A DNA stretch of 53,942 nucleotides from positions 1 through 53,942 of the forward strand of contig RECI01000199.1 in assembly GCA_007694095.1 (NCBI GenBank), in the 5' to 3' direction. Shown piece by piece: positions 8,876 through 18,155 of this stretch (positions within the stretch are counted from its first letter, which is position 1; each line of letters opens with the position of its first letter). A model generated the notes under the pieces. The model was not told the origin of the DNA, searched no databases, and worked only from the letters and a program-made list of their open reading frames with translations. A program made the position numbers and the translations under genes. This DNA is from Balneolaceae bacterium. Its GTDB lineage: Bacteria; Bacteroidota; Rhodothermia; Balneolales; Balneolaceae.

Positions 8876-10876
8876 CTAATGTCGCAACTTTCTGAGCAAT
8901 AATCCGCTTTGTGCCGGTATATCAGCCTTGCCACTTATAAAATTGAAAGATTGATGTGTGGCTATATTGTGATCAGCCATAACTTCCCATGTTCCGCGCG
9001 GCAATTCCTGCTCGTTTTGATGATATGCGTTTCCGTTGAGTATGATATAATAATCGTACACATCTGAAGTTGTGCCGCCAGAGACAAAAAAACTGAGCAG
9101 CAGCGGATCGCCATAGTAGTCGAAACAGATCTCTTCTGGAGCACATTTTCTCAGTGCCGGACTTTCTTTACGGATCTCTATAAGGCCCCGGTAATAATCG
9201 TAGAGACTGTTGTTTAGTTTTTGATGATGGAAATTGAGCCAGTTGGTTTCATTGTTTTTTTGATAGCTATTATGATCAATCTTCCCTTCATCAGGGTCTT
9301 CATATGGAGATTTCGCTATCACTTTTGACCGGGCAAATTCCTGGCCGGCGTGAATCATAGTGATTCCCTGTGCCGTAAACAAGGCGAGTGCCGCAAGTTT
9401 GGCAACCTTCATCTGGTGTTCATTCAGCTTTACATGGCTCACCATATCTTTCACAATTTGGTCGTGTATTTCCGGGTCGAGCCCTATCCTTATGAAATCG
9501 CCAAGAGTGTAACCATCATGGCTTTCAAGGTAGTTTACACTATGGTCAGATGAATTGTAAAGCCCGCCTTCCCCGTGATTCAGTGTCCCTTTCATAACAT
9601 TCTCGAGGCGTTCACGACGGGTTTCATGCTGCCAGTCGGAAAAAATAAACCCCCGATCGTGAAGCGGGTCAGACCCTTTGATGCTGTTCCTGATCCGGTC
9701 GTTCCACGAAGTCCAGTCGTGATTTGAAAAGTGATGAGGCGAGTAGTAACCACCCCATGGTTCAGCAATTAAAACTGCTTTCGGGTATTTTTCATGTATT
9801 TTCTTTTTGATGACATCCCATGAATCGCGATCGAGCAAAGCTGCGAGATCAAAACGAAAACCATCAATTTTATACTCCTCCATCCAGTAGAGAAGCGAGT
9901 CAATAATCAATTTTCTTGCTACCGGGTTTTCTGATTTAAATTCGTTGCCGGTACCGCTCCGGTTCATAAATTTGCCATTTTCATCGCGCCGGAGGTACAC
10001 ATCGGGCATAAGATGGGTAAGCGGATTCATATCAAAAAGGGAGGTGTGGTTATATACCACGTCCATTAAAACTGTGATTCCTTCTTTGTGGAGGCATTTT
10101 ACCACATTTTTGAATTCATCAACAGCCGCTGTGGTTTTCCCGGAAAAACGGTGGCTGAAATCGGATGCCATGGAGCTTTCGGGTGCAAAAAAGTATGAGG
10201 TCATGTAGCCCCAATAATTTGCCGAATATACATTCCAGGAATTCAGAAACCCTTCTTTGGTTTCAGTTCCATATGGGGGCTCGATATGTGCAAATTTTTG
10301 AAGTGGAAGAAATTCTACACAATTTATACCAAGCTTTTTCAGGTATACAATTCCGCCCTTTTGATCCGGATCAACAAATTTTTCGTAACAGGCTTTTCCT
10401 TTGGCTTCACTTGTTGGATGGGCTACGAGGTCTTTTAGATGTGTTTCATAAATGATAAGGTCCCTGAGATCATCCGGAAAAACATGATCAGTGTCTTCCC
10501 AGTCAAAATTGTGTTCGAAGATGTAGCTTCGGGCCTCCATCCTGTAATTATTTTTTACGGCAACATGCCTGCTGTAGGGATCTGCAAAAACTTTATCGGT
10601 GTAAGGTGATTCGGGCCGGTTTTTTTCTTCAAAAACAGCTTTATAACCGTACCACTTTCCGTTCAAATTAGCATGAACAGTTAGTTTCCAGTTTCCATGT
10701 TTGTCTTTATCCATAGGATGCATGGTATTCTCTTTACCCTCATGAGAATTGAACAAAACACAATACACCTTTTTGGCCTTGGGGCAGTGGAAGCAAAAGC
10801 TTGTCTTGTTTTTTCCAAGGGTAACCCCCATTTTTTGTGATTTAACAGCTTCTTTAATTTCAATCATTTGCTTCAT
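8876..10876 (-). CDS. GH13 alpha-glucan debranching enzyme (pullulanase / isoamylase type)
   Basis: Predicted to hydrolyse alpha-1,6 branches of glycogen-type glucans. An N-terminal CBM48-like domain (about residues 15-105) precedes a (beta/alpha)8 catalytic domain with the GH13 conserved regions: D-V-V-Y-N-H (272-277), G-F-R-F-D-L with nucleophile Asp343, L-I-A-E-P-W-G with acid/base Glu372, and Y-L-E-S-H-D with Asp454. The N-Y-W-G-Y motif near 220-224 resembles the Y-N-W-G-Y signature of type I pullulanases. There is no signal peptide, so it should act on cytosolic glycogen. Its ATG overlaps the metG stop by 4 bases (ATGA), so translation is probably coupled. No glgA, glgB, glgC or glgP is near. 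Exact linkage specificity (pullulanase versus GlgX-like) is not resolved. Confidence 0.85.
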   Translation of the reverse strand: MKQMIEIKEAVKSQKMGVTLGKNKTSFCFHCPKAKKVYCVLFNSHEGKENTMHPMDKDKHGNWKLTVHANLNGKWYGYKAVFEEKNRPESPYTDKVFADPYSRHVAVKNNYRMEARSYIFEHNFDWEDTDHVFPDDLRDLIIYETHLKDLVAHPTSEAKGKACYEKFVDPDQKGGIVYLKKLGINCVEFLPLQKFAHIEPPYGTETKEGFLNSWNVYSANYWGYMTSYFFAPESSMASDFSHRFSGKTTAAVDEFKNVVKCLHKEGITVLMDVVYNHTSLFDMNPLTHLMPDVYLRRDENGKFMNRSGTGNEFKSENPVARKLIIDSLLYWMEEYKIDGFRFDLAALLDRDSWDVIKKKIHEKYPKAVLIAEPWGGYYSPHHFSNHDWTSWNDRIRNSIKGSDPLHDRGFIFSDWQHETRRERLENVMKGTLNHGEGGLYNSSDHSVNYLESHDGYTLGDFIRIGLDPEIHDQIVKDMVSHVKLNEHQMKVAKLAALALFTAQGITMIHAGQEFARSKVIAKSPYEDPDEGKIDHNSYQKNNETNWLNFHHQKLNNSLYDYYRGLIEIRKESPALRKCAPEEICFDYYGDPLLLSFFVSGGTTSDVYDYYIILNGNAYHQNEQELPRGTWEVMADHNIATHQSFNFISGKADIPAQSGLLLRKLRH

Positions 10877-12903
10877 GTAATGGGACTTCCGGGTTCAGCT
10901 TCAGAAGTAACAAAATGAAGCATGCCTTCGCTGTCTTCAGCCATCAAAACCATTCCTTTGCTTTCAATACCCATCATTTTTCTTGGAGCCAGGTTAACTA
11001 CAACGCACACTTTCTTGCCAATGATCTCTTCAGGCTCATAAAATGCGGCTATTCCGGATAACATGGAACGGATTTCGAAGCCAAGATCAACTTTTATCTG
11101 TATCAGTTTGTTTGATTTTTTAACTTTTTTGGCTTCGATGATGGTACCGGTGCGTAAATCCAGTGATGCAAATTCATCGTATTGAATGATATTTTTAAGA
11201 GCCGGGAATGGGCTTTTCTGATCTGAGGATTCGGCAACACGCTTGTTTAATTTTTCGATCTGTTTTTCAATGAGTTCATCCTCAATTTTTTCAAAAAGGA
11301 TTTCCCCATGGCCGATCAGCTGGCCGGCACTTACCAGATGTTCGTTTACATCCTGCCATTTCGTTGCCTCAGGAACCCCGATCTGGTTTCTTAGCTTTGC
11401 CATTTTACCCGGCAATACCGGTTGAAACATGACGCTGATGGCAGCACAAATCTGGAGGCATACGTAAAGTGTATTACCGCAGGCTTCGGGATTAGTATTC
11501 CGGGTTTTCCACGGTTCGGTTTCAGTAAAATATCGGTTGCCTATCCGCGCAAGCTGCATGGTTTCAATTATGGCTTCCCTGAATTTAAATGTGTTGTATG
11601 CCGTTTCAATTTTTACTTTCTGGATTCCAATCTGTTCAAGGGTTTCCAAATCGAGTGCACCCGGATTTGTAAGCATGGGTACTACCCCATTAAAAAAGCG
11701 GTGCATGAAACTGGTTGTCCGGAAAACGAAATTGCCGAGGATGTCTGCCAGTTCGCTGTTTACCCGGCTTTGGAAATCTTTCCACGAAAAATCGGAATCT
11801 TTGGTTTCAGGGAGGGTGGAACCCAGTACAAACCTTAGCAAATCGGGCTCGAATTCATCGAGGTACTCGTGCAGCCAGACCGCCCAGCCTTTTGAGGTGG
11901 AAAGTTTTTTCCCTTCAAGGTTAAGAAATTCGTTTGCAGGGACATTTTCCGGGACCACAAACTCACCATGCTGTTTCAGCATGGCGGGGAACATAATACA
12001 ATGGAACACAATGTTGTCTTTGCCGATAAAGTGGACAAGTGATGTGTCCTCATCCTGCCAGTATGTTTTCCAGAGTTCCGGATTGCCTTGTTTTTCAGCC
12101 CACTCTTTTGTTGCAGAAATGTATCCGATTGGGGCATCGAACCAGACATAGAGCACCTTTCCTTCGCCTTCGGGAAGGGGAACCGGCACGCCCCAGTTCA
12201 GGTCGCGAGTTACGGCGCGCTCACCCAGGCCAGCATCAAGCCAGCTTTTGCACTGACCCATAACATTTGTTTTCCAGCCGGTTTTGGAAGCAAGCCATTC
12301 TTCCAGCCAGGGTTGGAAATCGCCCAGGGGAATAAACCAGTGTTCTGTTTCTTTTAACAATGGTTTATTGCCGGTAATAGAACTTACCGGATCAATCAAA
12401 TCTGTGGGGGATAGCGATGTACCACATTTTTCACACTGGTCACCAAAAGCCTCGGGATGGCTGCACACAGGGCAGGTTCCCTTCACGTAACGGTCTGGAA
12501 GAAACATGGCAGCTTCTTCATCATAAAATTGTTTCTGCACCTTTTTGGTAAACACCCCCTGTTCATGAAGCCTGAGGAAAAAATCTTGTGACGTTTTGCG
12601 GTGGGTCTCAGAACTTGTCCGCCCGTAATAATCAAAATCAATCCCGAATTTTTCAAATACTTCTTTATTGCCGGTGTGGTAGCGTTCAACAATTTCCTGG
12701 GGGGTAACACCTTCTTTTTCTGCCGCGATGGTAATGGGTACACCGTGCTCATCAGAGCCGCATATATGTATGATATCCTTGCCATTGAGCCGTTGAAACC
12801 GTGTATAAAGATCTGATGGCAGATAAGCCCCGGCAAGGTGGCCAAGATGAATAGGCCCGTTTGCATAGGGCAGGGCCGATGTAACTAAAATTCTTTTCGA
12901 CAT
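10873..12903 (-). CDS. metG: Methionyl-tRNA synthetase
   Basis: Class I synthetase charging tRNA-Met. 676 aa: Rossmann catalytic domain with the HIGH motif as H-L-G-H (19-22), a zinc knuckle with Cys144, Cys147, Cys157 and Cys160 (C-P-V-C ... C-E-K-C), the KMSKS loop as K-L-S-T-S (333-337), a helical anticodon-binding domain, and a C-terminal tRNA-binding OB domain (about 575-676, F-A-S-L-D-L-R-T-G ... N-L-A-P-R-K-M-M-G-I-E-S-K-G-M). The C-terminal extension matches the dimeric E. coli type. It heads a two-gene unit with the debranching enzyme. Confidence 0.98.
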   Translation of the reverse strand: MSKRILVTSALPYANGPIHLGHLAGAYLPSDLYTRFQRLNGKDIIHICGSDEHGVPITIAAEKEGVTPQEIVERYHTGNKEVFEKFGIDFDYYGRTSSETHRKTSQDFFLRLHEQGVFTKKVQKQFYDEEAAMFLPDRYVKGTCPVCSHPEAFGDQCEKCGTSLSPTDLIDPVSSITGNKPLLKETEHWFIPLGDFQPWLEEWLASKTGWKTNVMGQCKSWLDAGLGERAVTRDLNWGVPVPLPEGEGKVLYVWFDAPIGYISATKEWAEKQGNPELWKTYWQDEDTSLVHFIGKDNIVFHCIMFPAMLKQHGEFVVPENVPANEFLNLEGKKLSTSKGWAVWLHEYLDEFEPDLLRFVLGSTLPETKDSDFSWKDFQSRVNSELADILGNFVFRTTSFMHRFFNGVVPMLTNPGALDLETLEQIGIQKVKIETAYNTFKFREAIIETMQLARIGNRYFTETEPWKTRNTNPEACGNTLYVCLQICAAISVMFQPVLPGKMAKLRNQIGVPEATKWQDVNEHLVSAGQLIGHGEILFEKIEDELIEKQIEKLNKRVAESSDQKSPFPALKNIIQYDEFASLDLRTGTIIEAKKVKKSNKLIQIKVDLGFEIRSMLSGIAAFYEPEEIIGKKVCVVVNLAPRKMMGIESKGMVLMAEDSEGMLHFVTSEAEPGSPIT

Positions 12904-12951
12904 ATAATATGCTTCAGGTATATGAGCGCGCGGAAATTAACACATAAGCAT

Positions 12952-12959
12952 CAAATTTA
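12952..12959 (-). promoter_or_regulatory. Candidate -7 promoter box upstream of metG
   Basis: On the minus strand this octamer reads TAAATTTG, an exact match to the Bacteroidota -7 consensus TAnnTTTG, 49 bases before the metG start. No good TTTG -33 element is seen at the expected distance, so this is a weak call made from position and consensus alone. Confidence 0.3.
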
Positions 12960-12990
12960 CCAATTCATCTGACAACTTGCTGTGGGAAGT

Positions 12991-13515
12991 TTAACCGGAT
13001 TCCTTCATCAAAAACGCGTAAAGTGCCACTCCGGCTGCTACCGACACATTAAGGGAATGCTTCATTCCGAACTGGGGAATTTCAACAGTTGCATCAAGAT
13101 GATCAAGCAATTTACTGTCGATGCCGGTTACTTCGTTGCCAAGAATCAGACAAACCGGATTGCCGGTGGTTTCAAGATCCCGGATCAATATGCTGCTGTC
13201 TGTCTGCTCCAAACCTAAAACCAGGTAACCGTTTTTTTTTAGTTCGCTGATCGCTGCAATTTCGTCGTCAATTTTTTTCCAAGTGACATACTCTTCCGCA
13301 CCTATGGCTGTTTTTGTTATTTCAGACCGCGGAGGCACGGGAGTGAACCCGGAGAGCCATAACTCCCTGATACCAAACGCATCCGCACATCGGAAAACAG
13401 CACCCACATTATGCAGGCTGCGGATATCGTGTAACCAGAGGATAAAGGAATCCTTTAGCGGAGAGGACCGTTTCAAATTTTGTTGAAGAATCTCTTTGGT
13501 AGTTAGCTTTTTCAA
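12991..13515 (-). CDS. SpoU/TrmH-family RNA 2'-O-methyltransferase
   Basis: SPOUT methyltransferase that should transfer a methyl group from SAM to a ribose 2'-OH in tRNA or rRNA. The 174-aa product shows all three family motifs: motif 1 N-V-G-A-V-F-R-C-A-D (catalytic Asn and Arg, near residues 36-45), motif 2 L-I-L-G-N-E-V-T-G-I-D, and motif 3 I-P-Q-F-G-M-K-H-S-L-N-V-S-V-A, which forms the knotted SAM site. It lacks a separate N-terminal substrate-binding domain, so it resembles short TrmH/TrmL-type proteins more than RlmB. The target nucleotide cannot be assigned. It lies 87 bases upstream of metG on the same strand. Confidence 0.92.
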   Translation of the reverse strand: MKKLTTKEILQQNLKRSSPLKDSFILWLHDIRSLHNVGAVFRCADAFGIRELWLSGFTPVPPRSEITKTAIGAEEYVTWKKIDDEIAAISELKKNGYLVLGLEQTDSSILIRDLETTGNPVCLILGNEVTGIDSKLLDHLDATVEIPQFGMKHSLNVSVAAGVALYAFLMKESG

Positions 13516-13693
13516 ATTTTATCCGCTGTTCCAGTTGGTTTCAGGTGCGTTATTGAATGATCAGATTTACCTTGCTGGCTCCTAATTTAGAAATAGTGGC
13601 CATAGAGTTAAACTTTTTTTTGCAACAGGAAATTCATCCATAGATATTTACATCTAATTGATATATTTACCGTTTAATAAAATGGGGGACCCA

Positions 13694-14893
13694 ATGGTTG
13701 TTGTGTTTAAAAAAATTTCTTTAACCCGGGCTTTTTTGTTTTCCATGTCTTTTTTGGCCTGGTACTGCCCTGCAAGTCTGCTTGTAGCACAGGAGCCGCT
13801 GCTTTCAGCAGGACATTATTTTACCGAAGAGGAAGGAGCTGCATTTCTATCTGAAATGCGCCAAAGCTATCAAACCATTGAGCAATGGGAAGTGAGAAGT
13901 GAAATGATCCGGAAGAGAATTCTTACCGGTTCCGGTTTGGATCAATTTCCGGAAAGAAACCCGCTAAACCCGGTTTTTGGTAAAAAACGGATGTATGATG
14001 GCTATTTCGTACAAAATGCCGGGTTCGAGAGTCTTCCGGGTGTTTATGTTACAGGCAGTATCTATGCTCCGGCTGATCCTGGTGAAGCAGCACTTCCCGG
14101 TATTTTAAGCCCTCACGGGCATTGGACGGAACCCGGAGAGGTGGGCCGATACCGCCCGGAAGCACAAAAACGGTTTGCAGCCATGGCACGCATGGGTGCT
14201 ATTGTATTCGCTTTTGATATGGTTGGTTACGGTCAGTTAGCTGAAATCGGATGGGAACATCACCACCCCGATGCTTTCAGGCTGCAGCTTTGGAATAATA
14301 TTCGGGCCTTGGATTTTTTGCTTGAACTGGGTGCCGACCCGGAGAGAATTGCATCAACCGGTGCGTCAGGCGGTGGCTCACAGACATTTTTTCACACCGC
14401 CATTGACAGCCGCATTTCAGTATCTGCTCCGGTTGTGATGGTTTCTGCTCACTTTTTCGGTGGTTGTGTTTGTGAAAGCGGCATGCCTGTTCACAGAACA
14501 GAAGAATTTCAAACCAATAATGTAGAAATAACCGCCCTGGCAGCACCACGTCCGCTGCTGCTGGTTTCTGTTGGCGGCGACTGGACCCGGAATACGCCGG
14601 ATGTTGAATATCCCCACATCAAGCACATCTATCAATTGTATGGCGTGCCGGATAATGTTGAAAATGTCCATTTACCGGATGAAGAACACGATTATGGTGT
14701 AAGTAAACGGAGGGCTGTTTACCCTTTTCTGGCAAAACACCTTGGATTGGACCTGTTAAAAGCAGTAAACCATGACGGGAGCCTGAATGAGAAAGGAATC
14801 GTAATTGAAACCCAGGAAACACTCTATGTTTTTGATGATCAAAATCCTCTCCCGGAACACATTGTGAGGCATAATGAGGATATACAATGGTGA
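13694..14893 (+). CDS. Secreted alpha/beta hydrolase (acetyl xylan esterase / dienelactone hydrolase-like)
   Basis: Exported serine hydrolase with an acetyl-xylan-esterase-like fold. From the ATG at 13694 the N-terminus F-K-K-I-S-L-T-R then a hydrophobic run to V-A-Q looks like a signal peptide. The nucleophile elbow is G-A-S-G-G-G-S (Ser225). The oxyanion region reads S-P-H-G-H-W, and the likely catalytic His lies in E-E-H-D-Y-G near the C-terminus, with an Asp in the G-G-D-W-T region or nearby. An alternative ATG at 13682 and a TTG at 13658 exist; 13694 is preferred because GGGGG precedes it and the signal peptide follows directly. The substrate is unknown. No polysaccharide utilisation genes flank it. 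The following GMC oxidoreductase is 191 bases away and may be functionally linked in sugar-derivative use. Confidence 0.8.
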   Translation: MVVVFKKISLTRAFLFSMSFLAWYCPASLLVAQEPLLSAGHYFTEEEGAAFLSEMRQSYQTIEQWEVRSEMIRKRILTGSGLDQFPERNPLNPVFGKKRMYDGYFVQNAGFESLPGVYVTGSIYAPADPGEAALPGILSPHGHWTEPGEVGRYRPEAQKRFAAMARMGAIVFAFDMVGYGQLAEIGWEHHHPDAFRLQLWNNIRALDFLLELGADPERIASTGASGGGSQTFFHTAIDSRISVSAPVVMVSAHFFGGCVCESGMPVHRTEEFQTNNVEITALAAPRPLLLVSVGGDWTRNTPDVEYPHIKHIYQLYGVPDNVENVHLPDEEHDYGVSKRRAVYPFLAKHLGLDLLKAVNHDGSLNEKGIVIETQETLYVFDDQNPLPEHIVRHNEDIQW

Positions 14894-15084
14894 TTTACAG
14901 GTAACATTTACCTTGGTGGGGTTTTATGATCCGTATTGATTATTTCAAAATTATGGCCATCGAAAGAGAACATTTCAAAAATGAAACATGTTAGCCTGCG
15001 TTACAGATGTTGATTTAAATCTTGAAACCCAAGCCTGATATAGAATAATTGCTGGACGGGTTATTAATCGAAAAAAAAGTCCTG

Positions 15085-16803
15085 ATGAATATTAACGGTA
15101 AAGCTCGTGAAAACAGAACATTTGATGCCATCGTGATCGGATCGGGAATAAGTGGCGGATGGGCTGCAAAGGAATTGTGTGAACGCGGTTTGAAAACTAT
15201 CGTTCTTGAGAGAGGGCGTCCGGTAAAGCACCGCAAAGATTACCCTACAGCCGGAAGTGATCCCTGGCATCTTGATTATCGTGGAAGGATTCCCCAGGAT
15301 GATATTGACCGAAACCCGATTGTTGCCCGGTGTTATGCCTATAATGATGCCACCAAACATTTTTTTGTGAAGGACGAGGAGCATCCCTACATCCAGGAGA
15401 AACGGTTCGACTGGATCCGTGGTTACCAGGAAGGGGGGAAATCCCTGATTTGGGCCCGCCAGGGACAGCGATGGAGCCGTTATGATTTTGAAGGCCCGGC
15501 CCGGGATGGCTACGGGATAGAGTGGCCAATCACTTATGATGAACTGGCTCCATGGTACAGTCGTGTGGAGACCTTTGTGGGATGGTCAGGGAATAAAGAC
15601 GGACTGGACCATCTTCCGGACGGCGAGTTTCTGCCCCCTTTTGATATGACGTGTGTTGAAAAACACATCAAAGGAAAAGTTGAGGCGGCTTTTCCGGGGC
15701 GCCATGTTCTTCACGGACGCTGCGCACATCTCACGGAAGTGAAACCAATTCACCGTGAGCAGGACAGGGGCCAATGCATGGCGCGTTACCTGTGCTACAG
15801 GGGATGCCCGTATGGTGCATACTTCAGTTCGAATTCATCAACTCTACCATGGGCAGAGAAAACGGGTAATCTCACAATACGTACACATGCAGTAGTTGAA
15901 TCGATTATCTATAATGAAGCATCCGGCAAAGCTTCAGGAGTACGGGTAATTGATGCAATCACGAAAGAAGTTTCCGAATATTATGCGGAAATCATTTTTT
16001 TAAATGCCGCTTGCCTGAATTCAAACCTAATTCTCCTGAATAGCAGATCGAACCGTTTCCCGAACGGGCTTGGCAACGATAACGGCTTGCTTGGCAGATA
16101 TATCGCCTTTCACAATTACCGTGGTTCACTTACGGCAACAATCGATGGTTTTGAAGACCAATATTACTACGGAAGAAGGCCAACACAACCGATTATGCCA
16201 TCCTACAGGAATGTGTACAGTCAGGATTCCGACACCGATTTCCAGGGAAAATATCTGATTGCATTCGGTGCTGCACGATCCGGCTGGCAGCGCGGGGTGA
16301 GGTCGGAAAATATCGGCATTGATTTGAAGCAGGAGGTTTCAGAGCCCGGCAGCTGGGGTGTTTTTATGATGATGCAGGGTGAAACGGTGCCAATATATGA
16401 TAATCATGTGAGGCTTAGTGAAACTGAAAAAGACCCTTGGGGGATTCCGCAGCTGATAACTTCAGTAGATTATACTGCTAATGATGAGAAACTGATACAG
16501 GATTTTCTTGAGAGCGGCGCCGAAATGATCGAGGCAGCCGGTGGTAAAAATATCATTCAAAATGATGATGGAAGGGCGCCAGGGTTGGATATCCACGAGA
16601 TTGGAGGGGCAAGAATGGGCAAAGACCCCGCTACATCTATCCTGAACAACTGGAACCAGGTACATAACTGTAAAAATGTATTTGTAACGGATGGTGCCTG
16701 TATGAGTTCGGTTGCGATCCAGAATCCATCACTCACCTTTATGGCTCTCACGGCTCGGGCAGCAAATTATGCGGCTGATGAACTTGCGAAAGGGAATCTC
16801 TAA
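15085..16803 (+). CDS. GMC-family FAD oxidoreductase (sugar/gluconate dehydrogenase-like)
   Basis: FAD-dependent dehydrogenase acting on alcohol or sugar substrates. The N-terminal dinucleotide motif is I-V-I-G-S-G-I-S-G-G (residues 17-25), followed by I-V-L-E-R-G for FAD ribose. The C-terminal GMC domain carries the catalytic-type H-E-I-G-G-A-R-M-G and Q-N-P-S-L-T segments. A Cys-containing stretch (C-Y-R-G-C-P-Y-G-A) sits mid-protein as in gluconate/sorbose dehydrogenase alpha chains. The ATG at 15085 directly precedes conserved sequence; a TTG at 15049 would add 12 residues. No twin-arginine or Sec signal is seen at the N-terminus, and no gluconate-dehydrogenase subunit 3 or cytochrome subunit gene is adjacent, so location and electron acceptor are open. 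Confidence 0.85.
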   Translation: MNINGKARENRTFDAIVIGSGISGGWAAKELCERGLKTIVLERGRPVKHRKDYPTAGSDPWHLDYRGRIPQDDIDRNPIVARCYAYNDATKHFFVKDEEHPYIQEKRFDWIRGYQEGGKSLIWARQGQRWSRYDFEGPARDGYGIEWPITYDELAPWYSRVETFVGWSGNKDGLDHLPDGEFLPPFDMTCVEKHIKGKVEAAFPGRHVLHGRCAHLTEVKPIHREQDRGQCMARYLCYRGCPYGAYFSSNSSTLPWAEKTGNLTIRTHAVVESIIYNEASGKASGVRVIDAITKEVSEYYAEIIFLNAACLNSNLILLNSRSNRFPNGLGNDNGLLGRYIAFHNYRGSLTATIDGFEDQYYYGRRPTQPIMPSYRNVYSQDSDTDFQGKYLIAFGAARSGWQRGVRSENIGIDLKQEVSEPGSWGVFMMMQGETVPIYDNHVRLSETEKDPWGIPQLITSVDYTANDEKLIQDFLESGAEMIEAAGGKNIIQNDDGRAPGLDIHEIGGARMGKDPATSILNNWNQVHNCKNVFVTDGACMSSVAIQNPSLTFMALTARAANYAADELAKGNL

Positions 16804-16899
16804 TTTTTTTTCACGAGTATCATGATGAATTGTTTGAATGAGGCAAATAATGTAAACCGGGGCGACGAAAAAGGGCAATGATTTCCTGCGCGTTGTTGG

Positions 16900-16940
16900 C
16901 CCGGAATCTTGGTGAGAAATCCGGGTTAGCTTTTTGTTTT
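16900..16940 (+). terminator. Probable intrinsic terminator after the GMC oxidoreductase
   Basis: CCCGGA (16900-16905) pairs with TCCGGG (16920-16925), with a possible inner TCT/AGA helix, followed within 6 bases by a T-rich tract CTTTTTGTTTT. It sits about 100 bases after the GMC stop and just before the convergent RNase D stop. Confidence 0.45.
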
Positions 16941-16948
16941 CGTCAGGT

Positions 16949-18118
16949 TCAGGTCAACAGGTCCGAAACCGCGGATGTGTCCAATCCAAGTTCAGCGGCG
17001 CATCGGTAAAAAAGTTCTTTCTTGTAATTTTCCAGCTGGCCGTATTGCCCGGTAATGATGTCTGCAATAGTACGGTTGCTGAGAACAAAATTTGCGGTTT
17101 CGGCACCATATACCTCCGCAATTTTATTCTTTACCGGGTCGAAAAAAACCTTTCGATGCTCTGAGATAGCTTTCTTGTCAGAGATGATTTTACGATGCTC
17201 TTCCCTGGTGAGTGGTTTTTGTGCCGGCTGCGATTCGGATAAGCCAAGATCATTCGCTTCATTTCTGCCATCTTTCAGCAAACTGTTAACCTGATTTGCG
17301 TATTGACTGGTTTTAATTTTTTTATAAATCCCTGTCATACTCTGCCACTCAACCCCGCTTGAAGCATTTTTTGCAAGGGTTGCAAGACTTTGTTTATTGA
17401 TAAGCTGGAAGTCGGGTTTGTTATATTTTCTGGCAAGGTCATGCCGCCAGGTGACCAGCTTTTTGTAAATGTGCCATTCCACCTCATTGAACTCCCGCTT
17501 GTCTTTTTCTTTGATGATATGGTTGTTGGCTATATTACTGTAATCAAGGGTTTCCAGTAACCTGTTCTCCTCTTTTATCCAGCTTTCTGCCGGTTTACCG
17601 GCTGCCATACTTTTGAGGGTTTTTTTAAGTTCCGGTAGATGAAGTACGTCATTGGCGGCATAGCTTATTTGTTTTTTCGTTAGTGGACGCGTATACCAGT
17701 TGCTGCGTTGTGATGATTCACCCGGATCTGTATCAAGTACTTCGATCAATAGGTTTGTAAGCGACATTGCCGGGTAATTCAGCAGCCGTGATGCAATATC
17801 TATATCATGGAGGTTCATTGGAAAACATCCTATTGAATGCAGCAGACGAAGATCTTCATCAACCGAAAAGCATATCTTAGTGATATTCCTGTTTTCAAGG
17901 ACCGGGAAAATTTCAGAGATATTGAGTTTTCTGCTTAAGGGATCAACCAGGTAACAGGTTTCACCATCAAAAACCTGGATAAGGCAGAGATTAAATCCAA
18001 AACGGTAGTAATTTTTATCAAACTCAAGGTCAAAGGCAATTTCAGCCTTTGAACTAAGCTGGTCAATACAAAGTTCTAATTCATCAGAATTACTGACTAA
18101 TTTTATTGGGATATCCAT
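16949..18118 (-). CDS. rnd: Ribonuclease D
   Basis: 3'-5' exoribonuclease of the DEDDy class that trims tRNA and other stable RNA ends. Exo I is F-D-L-E-F-D (Asp30, Glu32), Exo II includes Asp89 in C-F-S-V-D-E-D-L-R-L-L, and Exo III is Y-A-A-N-D (Tyr153, Asp157). An HRDC domain spans about 215-295 (W-R-H-D-L-A-R-K-Y-N-K-P). The 389-aa length matches the family. It is the last gene of a minus-strand run paaZ-HAD-rnd, 37 bases after the HAD gene. Confidence 0.93.
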   Translation of the reverse strand: MDIPIKLVSNSDELELCIDQLSSKAEIAFDLEFDKNYYRFGFNLCLIQVFDGETCYLVDPLSRKLNISEIFPVLENRNITKICFSVDEDLRLLHSIGCFPMNLHDIDIASRLLNYPAMSLTNLLIEVLDTDPGESSQRSNWYTRPLTKKQISYAANDVLHLPELKKTLKSMAAGKPAESWIKEENRLLETLDYSNIANNHIIKEKDKREFNEVEWHIYKKLVTWRHDLARKYNKPDFQLINKQSLATLAKNASSGVEWQSMTGIYKKIKTSQYANQVNSLLKDGRNEANDLGLSESQPAQKPLTREEHRKIISDKKAISEHRKVFFDPVKNKIAEVYGAETANFVLSNRTIADIITGQYGQLENYKKELFYRCAAELGLDTSAVSDLLT

Positions 18119-18155
18119 TTGTTTATCAATAACTTTTTAGCATAAATGGCTAACT

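Noticed and set aside
11537-12151. 204-codon open frame antisense to metG
   Set aside because: Lies wholly inside a conserved gene on the other strand; composition matches a shadow frame.
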